NCBI GenBank assembly: GCA_022414725.1
Contig: CM039462.1
Span: 122,345,631-122,409,630, forward strand
Origin: Microglena sp. YARC
Taxonomy: Eukaryota > Chlorophyta > Chlorophyceae > Chlamydomonadales > Chlamydomonadaceae
DNA length: 64,000 nucleotides
Direction: 5' to 3'
In this document: piece after piece, positions 21,080 through 46,829 of the stretch
Layout: each line of letters begins with the position of its first letter
Position numbering within the stretch: position 1 is the first letter of the stretch
Translations under genes and position numbers: made by a program
The notes under the pieces: model-generated
Told to the model about the DNA's origin: nothing
What the model saw: only the letters and a program-made list of their open reading frames with translations
Databases searched by the model: none

Positions 21080-23131
21080 CTACTCTTCCATGCCCTCGGC
21101 TTGGGTCTCCTCTGCAGCCACCCGCAGCTTCTCCTTGTCCAAAACCCTGATGGATTCGGGGGCCTTGATGAGATGGATCTCCCTCTCCAGCTCCAACTTG
21201 TCGTTGTTCCTGTTGGCCTTCTTGGCGCGTAGCATACGCTTCTCGTAGAAGCGTTCCTGGCGCTTGGTTTGGATCTCGCCAATCTTCTCCATGGCCTTGA
21301 TCGTCTTGTGCACCATCTGCGAGGGTAGGTAAGCGTTGGGGATTAGATGATGGGTTCTTTGTGTTTTAGTTTGTTGTGGGCTTGTTGTGGGTTAAGTTTT
21401 AGGACCTTAAGAGGCAACAAACGCATTTTCGGACCTTGTCCATCCTTTCCATGGCCTTGTTACTCAAGTGCACCATCTGCGAGGGCAGGGACTGGGTTGT
21501 GATAGGGTTCTGGTTGGGTTGTAGTTCAGTTGTGATTGGTTGGTGGGTTAGGGTTTAGGACCTTAATTAGCAACACACGAATGCCCATGTTGTGTGGTGA
21601 GCCATGACTAGGGACCATCTATCATATGATGTCGACCAATGGCGAGTATGATATCATGTGATGACATAATATCACGTTGTTGTTCCCTACCCATGACCCA
21701 CTCTACTCGCTCACTCTACAGTGTTACGCTTCAGGGACCATTTCAGATGAGCATTAAACTAATGAAACAACAAGGATACTGACACATGCACCCAAAACCA
21801 CACCCACCCACTCAGATCCACACCAGCGACACAGGCCATCGTAGCACGCACAGGGGTGCTTAGGGAGAGTACAAGAGGACAGCGAGACTTAGTAACAATT
21901 GGCAACATGACAGAATACGCGAAATGTGGCAAACTGGCCATGGCAAAATGTGGCAACGTGACAGAAGATGCCTCTGATCACACTAACACAACATAAGCTG
22001 CACATTAAATCTCTCAAACATGGCACATAATAACACAACATAGACATGCTAAGCTCATGTACATTTATGCCACACATGATATCATGAGCATACCACATAT
22101 GAACACAGCAGCAATATGACATGCCAAGCTCATGCACATGCCACACATAGACACAACAGCATGAGGAGTGAACATTGTGAACAAACCCAATATGAAGTCA
22201 ACTTAGACATGGCATGGTAAGTTCATGAACATACCATGTCAAAATAAAACATCAGCGTGAGACGTGCACCTTGAGGAGATAACCGACATGAAGACAACAC
22301 AGACATGGCATGCTAAGCTCATGAACACCGGTGGAGTACCACCGGTGTTTACCAGTAGCACCGATGGAGTACAAGTTTATGAATGTACCGGAGAAGTCCG
22401 TTTCTGTTCTGTTCATGAACATACTAGAGAAGTACAAGTTTATGAACATCCCGGAGAAGTCCGTTTCCGTTCTGTTCATGAACGTACTGGAGAAGTACAA
22501 GTTTATGAACGTCCCGGAGAAGACAAGAAAAATGAAGACATGACAGCTCATGGAAATGCTACACATGCATACAACATCAGCATGAGGTGTGAACCTCATG
22601 GGCATGCATCATGTCGACACAGTGAAAACATGGCATGCTAAGCTCATGGATGTACCACACATGCTTAAAACATGAGCATGGGGTGCATCCATCATGAACA
22701 TACAACATATGAGTACACCAGCAGCATAACAGTGAATCTCATGAAAACATTGCCACACCAGCATGGCAGAGCCGGGCAAGTCCTCTTTTGCTTGGTTGGC
22801 TCCCCCCCCTGGAATGTGACATACATACACATACGCATGGCATAGAGGGATTTAGGAATAACATGCCTCTCGGACCTACCTCTCGGTCGTACTTCTCAGG
22901 CCTATTCCTCTTCCTCTCCATCTCAAAAGTGGCGTCTTCTGCAAGCTCCTTGCCCGCGAGCTTGCGGTAGGCCTTCGTCCAGCGGACCTTCCTGGGGTTA
23001 CGCTTCATCTTGAAGTTCTTGTGGCACTTGGAGCGGCAGAAGCGGAAGATAGTCGCATCATTGCGCACAAAAGTGATACCGTGCCCGGGGTAGATGCCCG
23101 AAGAGCAGAACCAACACTTTTCCACACGCAT
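21080..23131 (-). CDS. RLP24: Ribosome biogenesis protein RLP24 (RSL24D1), 2 exons, 162 aa
   Basis: Nucleolar placeholder for ribosomal protein L24 on pre-60S particles, replaced by L24e in the cytoplasm. Exon 1 is complement 22880-23131 (84 codons) and exon 2 complement 21080-21316 (77 codons plus stop); both boundaries are phase 0 (GTAGGT donor, CGCAG acceptor). The start [19 protein letters not shown] begins the L24e/TRASH zinc fold, with C6, C9, C32 and C36 (C-x2-C ... FC-x3-C). The signatures [20 protein letters not shown] and [16 protein letters not shown] are diagnostic of RLP24 rather than cytosolic L24e. The second exon is a charged helix ([20 protein letters not shown]) followed by IHLIKAPES. 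Length equals the family norm (about 163 aa). It is divergent from CDC5L. Confidence 0.96.
21420..21495 (-). repeat. Echo of RLP24 exon 2 5' end
   Basis: On the minus strand it reads CCCTCGCAGATGGTGCACTT, then AACAAGGCCATGGAAAGGATGG, a mutated copy of the exon 2 acceptor and first codons (21,280-21,322). The surrounding intron ('gggttgtagttcagttgtg', 'gggtttaggaccttaa') is duplicated as well. Confidence 0.8.
21610..21688 (+). mobile_element. MITE-like element, short copy
   Basis: AGGGACCATCTATCATATGA to ATCACGTTGTTGTTCCCT, about 79 bp, inside the RLP24 intron. It has the same termini as the 156-bp copy at 4838. Confidence 0.6.
22000..22760. repeat. Tandem family in RLP24 intron
   Basis: Repeated CATGGCATGCTAAGCTCATG and ACACATGAACATACAACAT blocks. 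At 22,325-22,520 three copies of a roughly 60-bp unit (GAGAAGTACAAGTTTATGAA, then CCGGAGAAGTCCGTTTC) occur. The ORFs across these units are repeat artefacts. Confidence 0.6.
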
Positions 23132-23698
23132 GGTAGGCTAGCGCTCGCGAAGAAGCGGCTACAAACAGGTAGGGAGCGAGGTGGCCGCCCGGGGAAAGAA
23201 AACTGGCCGCCCAGTACTATGTGACCGGCTCGCAAGGCGCGGAATGAAGAACGCCTGGCCTGCACACCGAGATATTGGCGCTGCGATACAAAATTTGACG
23301 AAGAAAGGGGAAGACTTAGCTCGCAGAGACAGACGACGGTATGGCGGCTAACCAAAGTGTCGGAGGAGGTGCAAAGCGAGTTCAGGGCTCTCGAGCAGGG
23401 TGCTCCGTTGATGAGAGAACTCTGACGAAGCGCTTTAGATGCTTAAAACAAACTGAAGCGGAACAGTAGCAACCAGCTGCATGGAGATAAAAAGCCCCAA
23501 CACTGAACAACGTGAATGTCCGCAGCCCTCCTTTCTTCGCCCCCTCGGGGGCGGGGGTTAGGGGGGCTGCGTTCGTAGTGCCGAGGCAATACAACACACC
23601 ACTTTCCTTCTCCTGTTTTCTTTTGCCAGATTGAGAGCGAAGGCAACAGACTGCTGTTTCGTTTCTGGGGCTGTTTAGTCACATCCTCGCTTCCCGCC
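23132..23698. promoter_or_regulatory. Shared bidirectional promoter RLP24 / CDC5L
   Basis: 567 bp between the start codons of two divergent, fully conserved genes. It is GC-rich near RLP24 and has a GGGGGCGGGGGTTAGG stretch at 23,545-23,560. No TATA box is obvious on either side. Both products belong to the core RNA and ribosome machinery, which makes a shared promoter plausible; this is inference from layout. Confidence 0.6.
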
Positions 23699-37976
<14,278 letters not shown>

Positions 37977-38034
37977 TCGTTTTGACAGAGCTGGATTTTG
38001 ACAGAGCTGGCTGGCCCCCACCAACCCCCACTGG

Positions 38035-38330
38035 CTGACAGAGCTGGCTGGCTGACTGGCTGACAGATCTTGGCAAGCCTGTGGCAGAGCTGGCTGCCTC
38101 TGTCTGATCTTGTTTTCTTTTTGACAGAGCTGGCTGGCAGGTATGGCTTTTGACAGAACTGGCTGCCTCTGGCTGAGCTTGAAAAACCTCTGGCAGATTT
38201 ATGATGATGGATTGGATCGTAACAATCCAGGGTTAGCCAAATAGGCCTCAGGGCCATTCACTCACTCGGCCAAGGGCCGACGTCCTTGCTGAGCTGGAAA
38301 AGCCTGTGGCAGACTAGATGGTGATGGATT
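38035..38330 (+). repeat. Echoes of the CDC5L 3' end beyond the stop codon
   Basis: Three copies of GATCTTGGCAAGCCTGTGGC, then AGAGCTGGCTGCCTC, at about 38,065-38,112, 38,150-38,205 and 38,265-38,315, repeating 37,935-37,976. These lie after the stop, so the duplication process is not confined to introns. Confidence 0.8.
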
Positions 38331-38339
38331 GGATTGTTA

Positions 38340-41170
38340 CATGAGTTTGCAGCCAACTCTGGGCTGCTTACCGTCTTCCAATTCCAAGGAATAGATTGGA
38401 TTATATTGTTCCATGGTTTTTCAGCCTGGGCTGCCCACCATCTTTCAATTCCAAGCCCACCACCACCACCACCACCACCACCACCACACACAAATCCAAG
38501 TCTTTGTGATATCCCCGGAAAACAGGGGGCATACTACGGTATGCGGAGTACACAGTTTAAAGACTTCTCCAGGCCCCGGCCCAATGGAGGGATTGCTGAT
38601 GTGCCTGGTGGAAATGTTACTCACCAGGGTTGTTACACATTACTTTTCACATCTCAGATTTGGGGGTGTCATTTATGTTGCAAACGCAGATTTTGGCTTG
38701 GGACACGTATCTGGGCCCATCAAACGTAGTTAACATATTATGTATAGCTCGTGGAACGTGTATCTTGTGGACAGTTACGTCTCAAAACGTAGGTTTTGAA
38801 GTACCCATGAACAACCCTGGTACTCACTGGTGCCTCTGAGCTACTGCAGGGTTGTAAGAAGAAGAAGAATCATTGTTACAGGGTTCTATATGCCGGCAAT
38901 TCGGCGTCTCACTGACTGCAATATACAATCATTCTCTACCCTGACATGCCCTATTCTCTACCCTGACAGTTTTAACTTGAACTTGAACTTGGTTACATAG
39001 CTTCAGCTAGCAATTTGGCTGCTCGCCGTCACCGGCAGTACGAATAAATATACCAGTTTAATTACTTTTTTTGTCATGGTGTAAGAACAAACAAGGACAG
39101 CTTTGATAGACACGGTCCAGGATCCTTACCACTGTTTTTGTTTTCGGCTACGAGCAGCGGCTTCTTGGAAGCTCCCCTGGCTGGCTAATCAGCCAAACCT
39201 AAATCAACGTAGTGCACCTTGAAGCTGACGTAATCAGCTGTCAAGCCCTTCTGAATTTTTGAGGCTCAGTGAGTTGTCTAGTGGCTGGCTTAGGGAGCTG
39301 TTTGGAAGCTGCTGCTGTAAGCCGAAAAGAAAATGAGTAATCCTTTCAGCATTGGCTTCTTTGAACGCGGCCATTTTGGATAAGCTTATTGAATGAATAG
39401 ATTTCAACTATCGAAGCGAAGAGCAGCCAAATTGCTGGCTGGAGTCATATATCCAAGTAAAGGTTCTATCTGCACACTGTAAATATGTTGGATTGTTAGA
39501 TGGGAATTCCAACTCCCGCTAGTTTTTGTTACGTGTTTTTACAGCCAACTCTGGGCTGCTCGCCGTCTTCCAATGCCAAATCCCCCCATGCGAAACCATG
39601 GATCATACTAAGAGGATTTAAATCAGGGACTCCGGACTCGAGACAAGCAGGCGAACAGTACAGCTCTAAATGTAACAGCTACCGGCCCGTATTCGGCCCG
39701 TAACAGTTGTGCAGTAGCCAGACTTCAGATGGCAGTATGGATGTATGATGTATGCCTGTTCCCGTCGCTTGCTTGTCATGAAAGGAATTTCGACCCAGTA
39801 GCGAGGTAAGTGAGGTGGCTTGACTACATTAGGTCGTCAGTAGGTCGTCGGTACACCACTGTTGTCGTCTTGAATTGAAGGTGGGAAGGCGCAGCATTTT
39901 GAACAAACCTGGTGGGATGTTGGATCTCGTGGGAACTAAGACGAACAGTACCGCAGGACAGATTTCATGGCAGCAGCAACCGATCATCTCCCGCAGCAGA
40001 TTTGCATTAGCCAGACTTAATACCGGTTTGAGAGGGTGATGTTGTGGACAACTAGGCACAGTATAGTGATCATAGTGGGCTGATTGAACAGTTGGTAGGT
40101 ACTTGCTCAAACTTCGTCCTTCGTGGAAGGCTGGTTAAGACTGTTGGAGAAAGGACGTGTCTGTTGCCCTTGCGATGTTGTACTCCTTGGACGATTCCCA
40201 GAATGAATTTCTGGCCACTAATTTACATGATGTGGGACATTCGAAAATTAAACCAGTTAAGTGGAACAAAGTGGAGAAGGTCGTTTTCTTCAATAATATT
40301 TTATTTTACTACGGTACAGCATCAAGTATTCAAGTCATTAGATACGCGCCCTAAAGATGTAAGTTCTGGATCACAATGAAGGAAGAATGCTGTGTACCAT
40401 ACTTGGATGTCCTTTGTATGGGATGAGAGTGGGTATCAGCTAGAATACACTCCGAAGAGTGGACAGAGATGTTGCAGCGGAACAGACGCGCCAATCTATA
40501 CACGGAGACGAGAATAGCGTTACAAGGACAGGCGGACGCCAAACTGCACCATCGGTGGAAGAGGCGGTAGCCAGACCCTGAGTCTAGAACCTAAGCCAGG
40601 AATCTTAAGCCTGGTGCCGGTAATACAGCGCGTGTCAGTGTAACCGGTGACGCAGCCAACAGGAAGCTGTCACTGAGTCATGAAGGATGACACAGTCTAC
40701 GGGAAGCTGGCACAGTACTGGCAGAGCCGATAGTTCTAAGGAAGTACATAAGTAGTCACCAAGTCATAAAACGCGTGAGAGCACCGCAATTCATGCTGAC
40801 ACTCCACCTATGACACAGGTGACATACAATACTACTTCTCCACCTATGGCACTGGGGACATAGAACTATATGTAACAGATTAAAAAAAAATCAAAGAACT
40901 CCGAATTTCGAGAGAACTTCAAATGAAACCCAAAGGGTGAAAGGAAGGAATGAACAAGGCAAAAAACCAAGATTTGCCAAGCTAGAAAAAGATGAAACCG
41001 AATATCAAAGATGGGTAACAACGGTATAGAAAACCCGATCCGGGAATAAGAACCTAATGTCAAACAATGATAACCAAAGAAACCGATGTAACCAGAAAAA
41101 AATGACCCTAAGTAGAAGCGGTCATTCCAAGCATTCGGACAAACCGCCAGAACACAGCAGGATCAAGGGG
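38340..41170. other. Gene-poor intergenic DNA with interspersed repeats
   Basis: It holds a (CAC)n tract (38,457-38,487), two copies of 'gccaactctgggctgct...gtcttccaatt' (38,351 and 39,543; reverse at 20,371), and several 'cttctaggcagctccctgagccagccactg' family pieces. No ORF here shows conserved motifs. Confidence 0.5.
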
Positions 41171-41204
41171 CGTGGTGAAGGGGTCAGCACAGCAGGATTG
41201 TCCA

Positions 41205-41996
41205 AACGGACCCCAGGAGTTGCTTCCTGGGACGCACCCAAATGGGTAGGTTGCGTCCAGGGACGCAGCCAATTTCGTAGGTTGCGTCCTGGGACGCAGT
41301 AAAGTTTGAAAGTTGCGTCCCAAAAATTCCTCTTTTCCCCTCCCACAGCAACAGAAGCTTGATGCGTCCCACTGCGTCCCACTGCGTCCCACTGCGTCTC
41401 AATTTTTCTCCATGCTTCATGCGTCCCACTGCGTCCCACTGCGTCTCAATTTTTCTCCATGCTTGCGTCCCAGCGGCAGCAGCAGCAGCAGCAGCAGCAG
41501 CGGGCTTGGCAACAAAAAATTCATCCAGCCTTCGCTGCTAGGTCGGAGCATTGGGCGTGCTGCGAGATTGCATTTTGACGGTTCGAATATTTTTGGAGAG
41601 ATCGACCAGAATAAATCGATCACATCAAAAAATGGTAGGCTTTAGACTAGGGTGCTGTTTGAACCCCGCTCATCAACTCAGGGCCTGGGGGCATGTGGGG
41701 GATTTTTATGTTCGAGTCCATTCAAATTATGTGGCTGAGAGGGTCCTTAGCGTCCTGCACCACCCACTGAGACAATCTCGAGTCGGACGCATCAGACGCA
41801 CTGGGGCGCATTGGGACGCATGAGAACGCAGGGTAATGAAGTGAGACGCAACCAACTTCCAAAACCTGCGTCCCGGACGCAACCAGTCTATGAGGCTGCG
41901 TCCGGGACGCAACCGACCCTGCCAATGTTGCGTCCTGGGACGCAACGGCCCTCCCCATGTTGCGTCCTAGGACGCAAGGACGTGCGTCTTGGACCA
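41205..41996. repeat. Array of TGCGTCC...GGACGCA palindromes
   Basis: Palindromes such as TTGCGTCCTGGGACGCA occur about every 35-45 bp at 41,247-41,305 and 41,866-41,990. Between them are direct repeats GCGTCCCACTGCGTCCCACT and CTCAATTTTTCTCCATGCTT (41,360-41,470) and a (CAG)8 tract (41,474-41,500). The right end of the array abuts the broken Copia pol at 41,997. Confidence 0.8.
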
Positions 41997-44900
41997 CCCT
42001 GCAGCACAGTTGTCCTTAGTGTTAACATAGGCAACATCCAGTTGGCCATCCTCCACCAGCTCCTTGATGTAGTGATGAATAACATCAATGTGCTTGCTGC
42101 GAGGGAGCAGCTGCCAGTCATTGGCCCAACTCAGAGACCCTAAGTTGTCACCCTGAATGGTAACCAAACCACAAGGCAGACCCAGATCCACCCTCAACTT
42201 CTTCAACCATTGCACCTCCCTGGCAGTCTGAGACAGGGCCTGATACTCAGCCTCACTAGAGCTAATGGCAACAGTAGGCTGCCTCTTACTCATCCAGTTC
42301 ACTATGCACCCCCCAGCAAGCACAGCAAAGCCAGTCTGAGACCTCCTGTCAGACCATCATCAGCAAAGGATGAGTCACTAAAGACAGTAAAAGAGAACTC
42401 AGGGCTGTGGGTGTAAGTGAGTCCCAGGTGGGAATGTGACCTCAAATACAAGAGCAAACGCTTGGCTGCCCCCCAGAGGGGGACGGTAGGGTGAGCAGAA
42501 AACCTGGACAGGTAGCTCACAGCAAAAGAAATATCAGGCCTGGTGCAAGTAGCCAGGTATAGCAAAGCACCCACAAGAGATAGGTACTGGCTATTAGAGG
42601 GCAGGGGGTCTCCAGGGGGGTCAGTGACGGTGGACTTGGCCATGGGGGCACCAAACTTGGGCTTGGCAGCAGCAGTAAGACCAAACTGCTCCACCAGATC
42701 AACAATGTAGGAGTGCTGGGAGAGGTTGATCTGTACACACCTGCCTTCAGAGTCAAGTGTAACGGCCATGTCCAATGAGAGGAACTGAACCGGTACACCC
42801 ATCTCTTTGACCTCCCAGCCAGCTTTCTCCATAGCCTTGATCAGCAAAGCATACCTGTCCAGCTCACTAAAAGCACAGATAAATCATCAACATAGGTCAG
42901 GACATAGCTCCACCCACCAAAAGAATCCCTCCTGAAATACAGAGCAGGTTCTGCCTTGCACATAGTAAACCCATGTGCAACCAAAACCCGCTTGACATCC
43001 ATACTCCAAGCCCTGGGCGCCTGTTTCAAACCATAAAGGGACTTGATCAGTTTGCACACAAGGGGAACACCGTTAGGACCAAGTACCTTAAAGCCCTCAG
43101 GCTGGTGGCAGTACAGGTCCAGACCAGGTTCCAGCTTAGCATTCAGAAATGCAGTCTTGATGTCCAGCTGCCGAACAAACATTTTCCTATGAGTGATGGA
43201 AGCAAGGAGCACCCTCAGACCTGCTTTAGAGGAGACGGGGGCATATACGTCATGAAAGTCCAGCCCAGGACGCTGCAGAAAACCACGGACCACAAAACGT
43301 GCCTTAAAGCGCACAGAACCATCAACCCCAACCTTCTTCACAAATAACCACCTGCCAGACAGGATCCTCTGCTTAGGAGGCTGTGGAGTGAGTGCCCAAG
43401 TACCATGGGCATGTAGGGACGCCATCTCATCCTTCATAGCAAGCAGCCATTGATCCCTGTCAGGGTTGGTAGGAAGCATAGCAGCTTTATAGGTTAGTTC
43501 AGTGGAGGTGGAAATGTATGCCCCCACGTACAAGCAGTTAACTTGTACATGAGCAGCAGGGGTATCAGCAATATCAGCAGGAACCGGTAGTATAGCCCCC
43601 AGTGCAGAACTACTGCCTGGTTGAACAAGGCCGGCATTCTTTGCCTTTATATCAACGAATCCTGGGTCGACCGGAACACCCCAGCCATACGCAGTATCGG
43701 AACCAGACCAATGTTCAAGATCATCACTCACACTTTCGGTGACGGCTACATCATCACATGGGCTTGACCCGGATGATCCACCAGGGACGGCAGGAGGCGA
43801 AGGGAGTAACAACGCCTGCGAGCCATCCGAGGTGGCCGGAGGTTGGCGACTATTAGACAATGGACCTATGACAGGCTCCACTATGACCTGAGACTGTCTT
43901 AATCCTAGAGCTTCGCCGACGGAACGTGGCGCAGAGAAGGGCCTGGCGACCCCCTGAGATTCGGGTAAATCACTGTCTGAAGGAACTTCGGAATCCCGCC
44001 CGCCCAGTACCTTCACACGTAATGCAGCACCATCAGCCCCTGACCTGGGACGCAAAGTCATCCCATGACCAGGGCAGCGGTCGACAATTGGGGTTGGTAA
44101 AGGATCTAAGGCATTAACCGCAGACTCAGGCATGTGTCCGTTGATAGCGGCAGGATGCGAGAAACATACGGAGACCCGTCATAAGGGGACAGCCCAGGTA
44201 TGCAGTTATAGCTAAACTGTTCATAGAAGAGTACATCACGACTCTCTACTACCTGGCGCAACTTAGGAACCCAAACAAAATAACCCTTACTCACCAGGGA
44301 ATACCCAACCAGTCTACCAGATAACGCCCTTTCGTCTAGCTTGTTGCGTTTCTTCCCATTGACTAACGTGACGTAGCAAGGGCACCCAAACACACGCAAC
44401 AACGACACATCAGGCACAACCCCAAAGAACAGCTCGTATGGAGTTCTGTCTCCCTGATTGGGCAGCCGATTACGTAGGTACTATCTTTCTACTTGTAGAA
44501 GAGCAAGACAGGAAGCCCTGGACTGCTTAGTGGCACCGTAATTTATTATCCCTTTTTTTTCTTCTTGAGACTTCTCATTTGTTAGCTTCTTACCTCCGCC
44601 ACTGTAAGTGGTTGAGATCTGGGTCCTGCTCTAAGGGGTTTAATACCTACGCCACCAAAACGGTGGTTGGGAGTTTGGTTTGTTTGTCCTCGACACACCC
44701 CTGATGTAATGGGGTTTTTTGCTTTGTGGGTGCTTTTTCTTTTTGTTTAAAGCACAGAGTCTCATACACCCTCGCGGTGTCAAGTAGACTTTAACATGTA
44801 ATGTAATGTAATGTAATGTAATGTAGGTAACAAGCAGCTAGGAAGGCATAGGGCCAGAAAGACTTAGCTAGTTTAGACTCCAGGTGGATGCTCCTAGCTA

Positions 44901-45344
44901 CAGACTGTAAGACCCCATTGTACCTCTCCACAGTTGCATTCTGCTGTGCAGTGTATGCCAACGATAACTCATGCACTGCACCAACCGATATCAGCCAATC
45001 CTCGAACCACTTAACTATAAACTCCTTAGCCCTGTCAGATCTCAGACACTTAAAGGCAAACCCATGCAGCTGATTCATCCATCTGAGGATGATAGTTTGG
45101 ACTGCTAAGGGAGCTTCATCCCTGGTCCTCAAGCACAATACCTCAGCATAGCCAGAGTATTGGTCTGTGAGGCACAGAATATAAAACTCCCCACGCAGGC
45201 CCCTAATATGAACTGGTCCAATGATGTCCAAGTGAAGGCGTTGGAGAGGTGCACGGATCTTAGTGGTGCTTTCTTTAGGAAAAGGGAGACGTTTGCCCTT
45301 AGCCTTCTGACAAGCATCACATGGGATATTTTGGCCCAAATTTC
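41997..45344 (-). pseudogene. Copia pol polyprotein remnant (integrase, RT, RNase H)
   Basis: Integrase (45,344-44,830) shows CDACQKAKGK of the zinc finger and the DDE triad in RLHLDIIGP, CLRSDRAKEF and NATVERYNG. After the inserted LINE, LRVFGCPCYVTL continues. Reverse transcriptase (about 43,380-42,880) has RWLFVKKVGVDGSVRFKARF, QLDIKTAFLNAKL, SLYGLKQAPRAW and YVDDL. RNase H (about 42,590-42,000) has TRPDISFAVSYLSRF, VFSDSSFADD and AISSSEAEYQAL. Frame changes occur near 44,150, 42,875 and 42,340. With the LINE insertion and missing ends, the element cannot be autonomous. Confidence 0.9.
44474..44829 (+). mobile_element. LINE 3'-end insertion inside Copia, with 7-bp target-site duplication
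   Basis: 44,481-44,822 matches the LINE 3' end at 16,975 onward (last coding codons, stop, 3' region and (TGTAA)n tail). GTAGGTA is present on both sides (44,474-44,480 and 44,823-44,829), giving a direct duplication. Removing the insert restores the copia frame across the site (FLAACYL to RNRLPNQGDRTPYELFFG), which proves the order of events. Confidence 0.93.
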
Positions 45345-45685
45345 TAAAAGGTCATCTCACCGCGTCGGGTGTCGAGCACGGTGTGATACCGACGCGTATC
45401 TAACACAAATCCGATGTACATCTAACAAAATCTAATTCTGATCTATCCTAAAACTGTCTGTACGGGGGCGAATTCTGGTTTTTCGTTCGGCGCATCGAAT
45501 GAGTCGCAGTTCGACAGAGAGAGATTCGAGTTTGTAATGCGTAATATGTACAGACTTTGCGTGGTTTACACTCGTTTTTCGAGTCTCACTCGGACCACTT
45601 GTATTCGATTGATTGAAGCCGCGCATTGTGCGGTTTTCGCAACCTCATTCACTATGGTCCGGTCATCCAAAGAAACCGCATGATC

Positions 45686-45785
45686 TCAAGCAGGCTTCTG
45701 CTTGACAGCAATATCTTTTTCTGGATGGGGGTGCGGGCACCGCGTAGCGGGTGCAGAGGGATCGAGCTGCTGACTCACTGAATGA
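45686..45785 (+). repeat. Two-hairpin element, copy 1
   Basis: Hairpin 1 is TCAAGCAGGCTTCTGCTTGA (45,686-45,705; perfect 8-bp stem). Hairpin 2 is GCACCGCGTAGCGGGTGC (45,737-45,754). It is followed by GAGCTGCTGACTCACT. Related copies are near 53,493, 55,694 (decayed), 55,952 and 58,503. It lies in an intergenic region of the viral segment. Confidence 0.7.
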
Positions 45786-45793
45786 GTCGTTAT

Positions 45794-45840
45794 GAACTCA
45801 TGGCGAAGTTTACTAAGAATGACAAAACCGCCATGAGCTC
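45794..45840 (+). repeat. Perfect-stem inverted repeat
   Basis: GAACTCATGGCG (45,794-45,805) and CGCCATGAGCTC (45,829-45,840) pair at 11 of 12 positions around a 23-nt loop, just after two-hairpin element copy 1. It could be a terminator or other structured site. Confidence 0.6.
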
Positions 45841-45979
45841 GTTCGATAAACACGCACTTTCCGCGGAGTGCGGTGCCGTTAATTGCTCGAAGGAAGGTGT
45901 GAAATATGGCAAGGCGACCAAAGCATCTGACGCAATATCGAAGCGATGCGAAAGAATCCGCTAAGCGAAGGCGATTTTA

Positions 45980-46243
45980 CTACTTCTGCTTGGACATTTT
46001 TTTTGGTTTTATGAAGGGGGAATCGCTGGAATTCCTGTCCCGAATGACTTCTGCGATGAAGACTTCTTTCTCCGACTTACACGAAACTTGAAAAATTTGA
46101 ATCTTTTGCCTAGCACCCAATTCCCGGCCTTTTTCATTAAGGATGACTTTTGAAAAGTCCCGAGTTCTGTACCCGGTGCTTTGGCATTCAAAAACGTAGT
46201 AAATGTTCTTCAATGGCCCGGTGGTGGAAGTTTGTGAAGACAT
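45980..46243 (-). CDS. Small viral-type protein of unknown function (87 aa)
   Basis: The ORF begins MSSQTSTTGPLKNIYYVFEC and ends in a basic tail FIKPKKMSKQK. Composition looks natural (balanced, Ile/Val alternation in IYYVFEC and IQIFQVSC suggests beta strands) and no tandem repeat underlies it. The ATG is followed by a good open frame to TGA. I do not recognise a family. It is the first gene-like ORF right of the host/viral junction. Confidence 0.45.
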   Translation of the reverse strand: MSSQTSTTGPLKNIYYVFECQSTGYRTRDFSKVILNEKGRELGARQKIQIFQVSCKSEKEVFIAEVIRDRNSSDSPFIKPKKMSKQK

Positions 46244-46829
46244 GATTATTCTGTGTAGTAATTCAAATAAAAAAAAAAATTATCGCGTTGGGCTCCTTGT
46301 CCATCAGACAGACAACAGACCGCACACACATGACACGGTGGCTTGCGCAGACTCCCATCTGTCTCCACACGACACACCGCACTGAGGCTTGCGGAGGCGG
46401 CTGTCGAAAAACGAGTGTGTGAGACATTCTCAGGAAGAATTCTGCAGTTCTTATTTTTTGTAATAATTCTTGTTCCCAAGATGGAGAGTCTTTTCAGAGG
46501 TGTTCATGTGAACACGTTGAAAATAGGGATTGATTGATGCGTAATTTACCGAAAAACTTAACCGTGAGACACCCCAGGCTGTGTTAGGCCGACGCCGCAT
46601 TTTGGTTACATTTCAGGTAAAACAGTGTCAGTCTCCGGCGAGCCGTTGAGATTGCAAAAAATTAATTCAAAAAGAATCTGAATCAGATGCCAATAAAGTT
46701 TCCTAGTAGTACAGCTGACAACATAGGCAAGGAGTGGGACAGGGAGAATAGTGGGCGGATTCAACTGGTTACAATAGCTAATCTCAATCAATACATAGAT
46801 CTCCATCTCACCCCCCACCACCTCATCAA

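Larger units (their letters stand above)
41997..45345 (-). mobile_element. Truncated Ty1/copia-type LTR-retrotransposon fragment
   Basis: On the minus strand, the pol order integrase, reverse transcriptase, RNase H is that of copia elements. Both ends are missing: gag, protease and LTRs are absent, the 5' end stops at 45,345 just before the integrase zinc finger is complete, and the 3' end stops inside the RNase H/tail at 41,997. A LINE 3' end is inserted at 44,481. Composition and repeats change abruptly at both edges. Confidence 0.9.
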
